A stretch of 7,610 bases of DNA from JAAYXU01 sp050942555 (GTDB lineage: Bacteria > Bacillota > Clostridia > Christensenellales > UMGS416), in contig JBMNNN010000101.1 in NCBI GenBank assembly GCA_050942555.1, forward strand, positions 1-7,610, given 5' to 3'. Below are positions 5,475 to 7,610 of the stretch, piece after piece. Position 1 is the first letter of the stretch. Each line of letters starts with the position of its first letter. The notes under the pieces were generated by a model. It was not told where the DNA came from. It did no database searches and saw only the letters and a list, made by a program, of their open reading frames with translations. The position numbers and the translations under genes were made by a program.

Positions 5475-6377
5475 CTACCGCGTCGCGTACACGCCCAGCT
5501 CCCGGAGGATCGCCGCAAGCTTTTCCCTGTTTTCGGGCGACATTTCCCCGACCGGGGCCGCGGTCACGCCGGTGTCGATGCCCACCATCCGGATGGCTTC
5601 CTTCATGACGACAGGGAACGTGCCCAGCCCGAACGCGATGCGCAGCGGCGCCAGCCGGTACTGGTATTCCCTGGCTTTATTAAGGTCGCCCGCCATGAAC
5701 GAATCGAATATGCCGGTAACCAGCCCGGGCACGATATTCGCCGAGGCGGCCACCGCCCCGGCGCCTCCGTATACGAGATTGGCCAGTATCAGCGTGTCGC
5801 GGCCGCTGAATACCCGGAATCCGAATTCCCGCGTGCGGCGTATGTATTCGCCCATGCGGGTCATGTCACCCGTCGAATCCTTGATGCCCACGATGTTGTC
5901 CACCCGTGCCAGTTTCACGGCCAGTTCGACGCCGATGTCCACATGGGTGCGGTCGAGGTTGTTATAGAGTATCACATCCATGTCCCCGGCGGCCTTCGCG
6001 ATGGCGGTAAAGTGTGCGTAGAGCTCGTCCTGGCTGGGGGATATGAAATAGGGCGTCAGCACCGATATGCCATTTACGCCGCATGCCTTCACCATTTCGG
6101 TCGTCCGGATGCACTCGGCGGTGGTCACGCTGCCTACTCCCACATAGACGGGCACGCGGCCGTTATTGTGGCGGACGGTCTCCTCCACGAGTTTCCGCTT
6201 CTCGTCCATGTCGATGCCGTAAAATTCGCCCGTCGTCCCCAGCACGAAGAGCGCCGCCACGCCGCCCTCGATCGTATAGTCGATGAGCCTGCGCAGCGAG
6301 TCCACCATCACCTTCCCGCCGGGCGTGAGGGGCGTGATGAGCGCGGGCATGATGCCGAACCGTTCCCTGATGGCCAT
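5475..6377 (-). CDS. DHDPS/NAL-family class I aldolase, probably a 2-keto-3-deoxy sugar-acid aldolase
   Basis: Cytosolic TIM-barrel lyase of 300 residues, normal for the dihydrodipicolinate synthase/N-acetylneuraminate lyase superfamily, which works through a Schiff base between lysine and pyruvate. Visible active-site elements: GTTGE (47-51), PYF (109-111), Tyr138 in LYNN, Arg143 in LDRT and Lys166 in GIKDSTGD. These are each offset by five from E. coli DapA Tyr133, Arg138 and Lys161. The usual YNxP proline is Leu141 here, and KDSTGD rather than KEATGD suggests a catabolic member instead of DapA. The gene starts five bases after the stop of the IlvD/Edd-type dehydratase, with GGAGG at 6388-6392, so the two are one operon. 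Together they fit dehydration of a sugar acid followed by cleavage of the 2-keto-3-deoxy product to pyruvate and an aldehyde, as proposed for E. coli YjhG/YjhH. The exact substrate is not decided by sequence; lysine biosynthesis (dapA) remains possible. Confidence 0.9.
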   Translation of the reverse strand: MAIRERFGIMPALITPLTPGGKVMVDSLRRLIDYTIEGGVAALFVLGTTGEFYGIDMDEKRKLVEETVRHNNGRVPVYVGVGSVTTAECIRTTEMVKACGVNGISVLTPYFISPSQDELYAHFTAIAKAAGDMDVILYNNLDRTHVDIGVELAVKLARVDNIVGIKDSTGDMTRMGEYIRRTREFGFRVFSGRDTLILANLVYGGAGAVAASANIVPGLVTGIFDSFMAGDLNKAREYQYRLAPLRIAFGLGTFPVVMKEAIRMVGIDTGVTAAPVGEMSPENREKLAAILRELGVYATR

Positions 6378-6382
6378 GTCGG

Positions 6383-7610
6383 TTATTCCTCCCCCGTATC
6401 AAAGTCTTTCCTGAGCGTCGCGCCGGTCGCCACGCTGCCCACCAGCGCGGCGTAGCGCCTGAGCGCGGGACTTGTGACAGCCTTGCGGAGCGGCCGGTGC
6501 TGCGCCAGGCGGCGCGCGATCTCCGCGTCGTCCACGAGCAGGCTGAGCGTGCGCCCGGGTATGTCGAGCGCGATGGGATCGCCGTCACGGATGATGCCGA
6601 TGACGCCGCCCGCCGCCGCCTCGGGCGATATGTGCCCTACGCAGGGGCCCCGGGTCGCTCCCGAGAACCGGCCGTCGGTGATGAGCGCGCAGTCGTGTCC
6701 CAGCCCCATGCCCATCATCGCCGACGTGGCCGTGAGCATCTCGCGCATGCCCGGCCCGCCCTTGGGGCCCTCGTACCGGATGACGACGACGTCGCCCTTT
6801 CGGACGATACCTCCATAGATGGCGGCCGTGGCCTCTTCCTCGCTCTCAAAAACTCGCGCCAGACCGGTGTGACGCAGCATCTGCTCGGCTACGGCCGTCT
6901 GCTTGACGATCGCGCCCTCGGGGCAGATATTGCCCCGGAGCACGGCGTACCCGCCGTGGGGCGCATAGGCATCTGAGAGGGGTCGGATGACACGGGTATC
7001 CCTGTTGACGGCCCCCGCCGCGATCTCGCCGATCGTCTTTCCCGACACCGTCATGCGATCGGTAAGCAGCGGAGCCATCTCGTGCAGCAGCGCCGGTACG
7101 CCGCCCGCCCTGTGAAAATCCAGGAGCGTATGCGCGCCCGAGGGCTTCAGCTTGCACAGCGTCGGGGTTTCGCGGCTGATGCGGTCGAAATCGTGCAGCG
7201 TGATGTCAAGCCCCAGCTCGGCCGCAATGGCGGGGATATGGAGCGCCGCGTTGGTCGATCCCCCAAAGGCGCTTGAGGCGCGGATCGCGTCCAGCAGCGC
7301 GTCGCAGGACAGGATGTCCCGGGGCGCGACGCCCTCCCGCGCCAGCTCCACGACCCTGCGGCCGCTGGCCTTGGCGATGCGTTTCTTTTCGCCGGTGACG
7401 GCGTGGGACGCGCCGCATCCCGGGAGCGACAGCCCCAGTATCTCGGCGACCAGCGACATCGTGTTGGCGGTACCGGCCATCGCGCACGAGCCGGGCCCCG
7501 GACAGACCGAGCACTCCATCTCGTAGAACGCTGCGTCGTCCATCTCGCCCCGCTTCCAGCGTCCGGCCACCTCCCGCATATCGGATATCGCGTATTCTTT
7601 TCCCCCGTAA
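6383..7610 (-). CDS. ilvD: IlvD/Edd-family dehydratase (dihydroxy-acid or sugar-acid dehydratase), N terminus outside the window
   Basis: Iron-sulfur dehydratase removing water from a 2,3-dihydroxy acid: dihydroxyisovalerate in valine/isoleucine synthesis, or an aldonate in sugar-acid catabolism. About 408 C-terminal residues of a usual 550-600 are visible, and the frame stays open to the right edge, so the ATG at 7579 is internal. Counting from that Met: the cluster-binding segment CPGPGSC (26-32) then TANTM, GGSTN (106-110), TLCKLKPSG (140-148, probably another cluster cysteine), RYEGPKGGPGM (268-278) and TDGRFSGATRG (301-311) with the presumed catalytic Ser306. HISPEAAAGGVIGIIRDGD and DIPGRTLSL complete the small domain. 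The last motifs are closer to true IlvD than to the xylonate/arabonate branch, which favours dihydroxy-acid dehydratase chemistry by sequence. However, the directly downstream DHDPS-type aldolase points to a sugar acid. I give the symbol for the family; the substrate is open. No frameshift or missing motif is seen. Confidence 0.92.
   Translation of the reverse strand, partial: YGGKEYAISDMREVAGRWKRGEMDDAAFYEMECSVCPGPGSCAMAGTANTMSLVAEILGLSLPGCGASHAVTGEKKRIAKASGRRVVELAREGVAPRDILSCDALLDAIRASSAFGGSTNAALHIPAIAAELGLDITLHDFDRISRETPTLCKLKPSGAHTLLDFHRAGGVPALLHEMAPLLTDRMTVSGKTIGEIAAGAVNRDTRVIRPLSDAYAPHGGYAVLRGNICPEGAIVKQTAVAEQMLRHTGLARVFESEEEATAAIYGGIVRKGDVVVIRYEGPKGGPGMREMLTATSAMMGMGLGHDCALITDGRFSGATRGPCVGHISPEAAAGGVIGIIRDGDPIALDIPGRTLSLLVDDAEIARRLAQHRPLRKAVTSPALRRYAALVGSVATGATLRKDFDTGEE

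Noticed and set aside
5424..6455. Plus-strand open frame of 343 codons opposite the aldolase gene
   Set aside because: Composition typical of an antisense frame in GC-rich DNA, no recognisable domain, opposite a full-length enzyme gene.

Overview
The window is GC-rich chromosomal DNA from a bacterium, most likely a high-GC member of the Firmicutes (Clostridia). The grounds are a MutS2 with a C-terminal Smr domain next to zapA, a gene order typical of that phylum; strong GGAGG-type ribosome binding sites; and a Myb-like regulator resembling the RsfA type of spore-formers. Phylum is an inference from gene content. I see no mobile element, CRISPR array, tRNA or rRNA.

Layout. (1) Positions 1-4140, minus strand: zapA (cell division), mutS2 (DNA and ribosome quality control), a DUF523/TudS-type iron-sulfur protein and the N-terminal 298 residues of a xylulokinase that runs off the left edge. 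A good SigA-type promoter (TTGAAA-17-TAGAAT) lies directly before zapA. A short GC hairpin with a T-run separates zapA from mutS2. The last three genes are tightly packed, with ribosome binding sites overlapping the preceding stop codons. (2) Positions 4141-4470: a 330-base divergent intergenic region with a promoter for each flanking gene and several hairpins, including a terminator-like stem-loop between the plus-strand promoter and the start codon. (3) Positions 4471-5355, plus strand: a Myb/SANT-like DNA-binding protein with a basic RGRKPK patch and a coiled-coil tail. (4) Positions 5356-5474: a convergent gap holding a long imperfect inverted repeat, probably a termination structure. (5) Positions 5475-7610, minus strand: a DHDPS/NAL-family lyase directly downstream of an IlvD/Edd-family dehydratase that runs off the right edge.

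How the genes work together. zapA and mutS2 are housekeeping genes. The dehydratase-aldolase pair has the architecture of a non-phosphorylating sugar-acid pathway: dehydration of an aldonate to a 2-keto-3-deoxy acid, then retro-aldol cleavage to pyruvate plus an aldehyde. The xylulokinase also points to pentose use, but it belongs to a different transcription unit and a link is not shown. I found no clearly novel system. The best leads are the structured leader of the Myb-like gene, the terminator-like hairpin abutting the mutS2 start codon, and the substrate of the dehydratase/aldolase pair.
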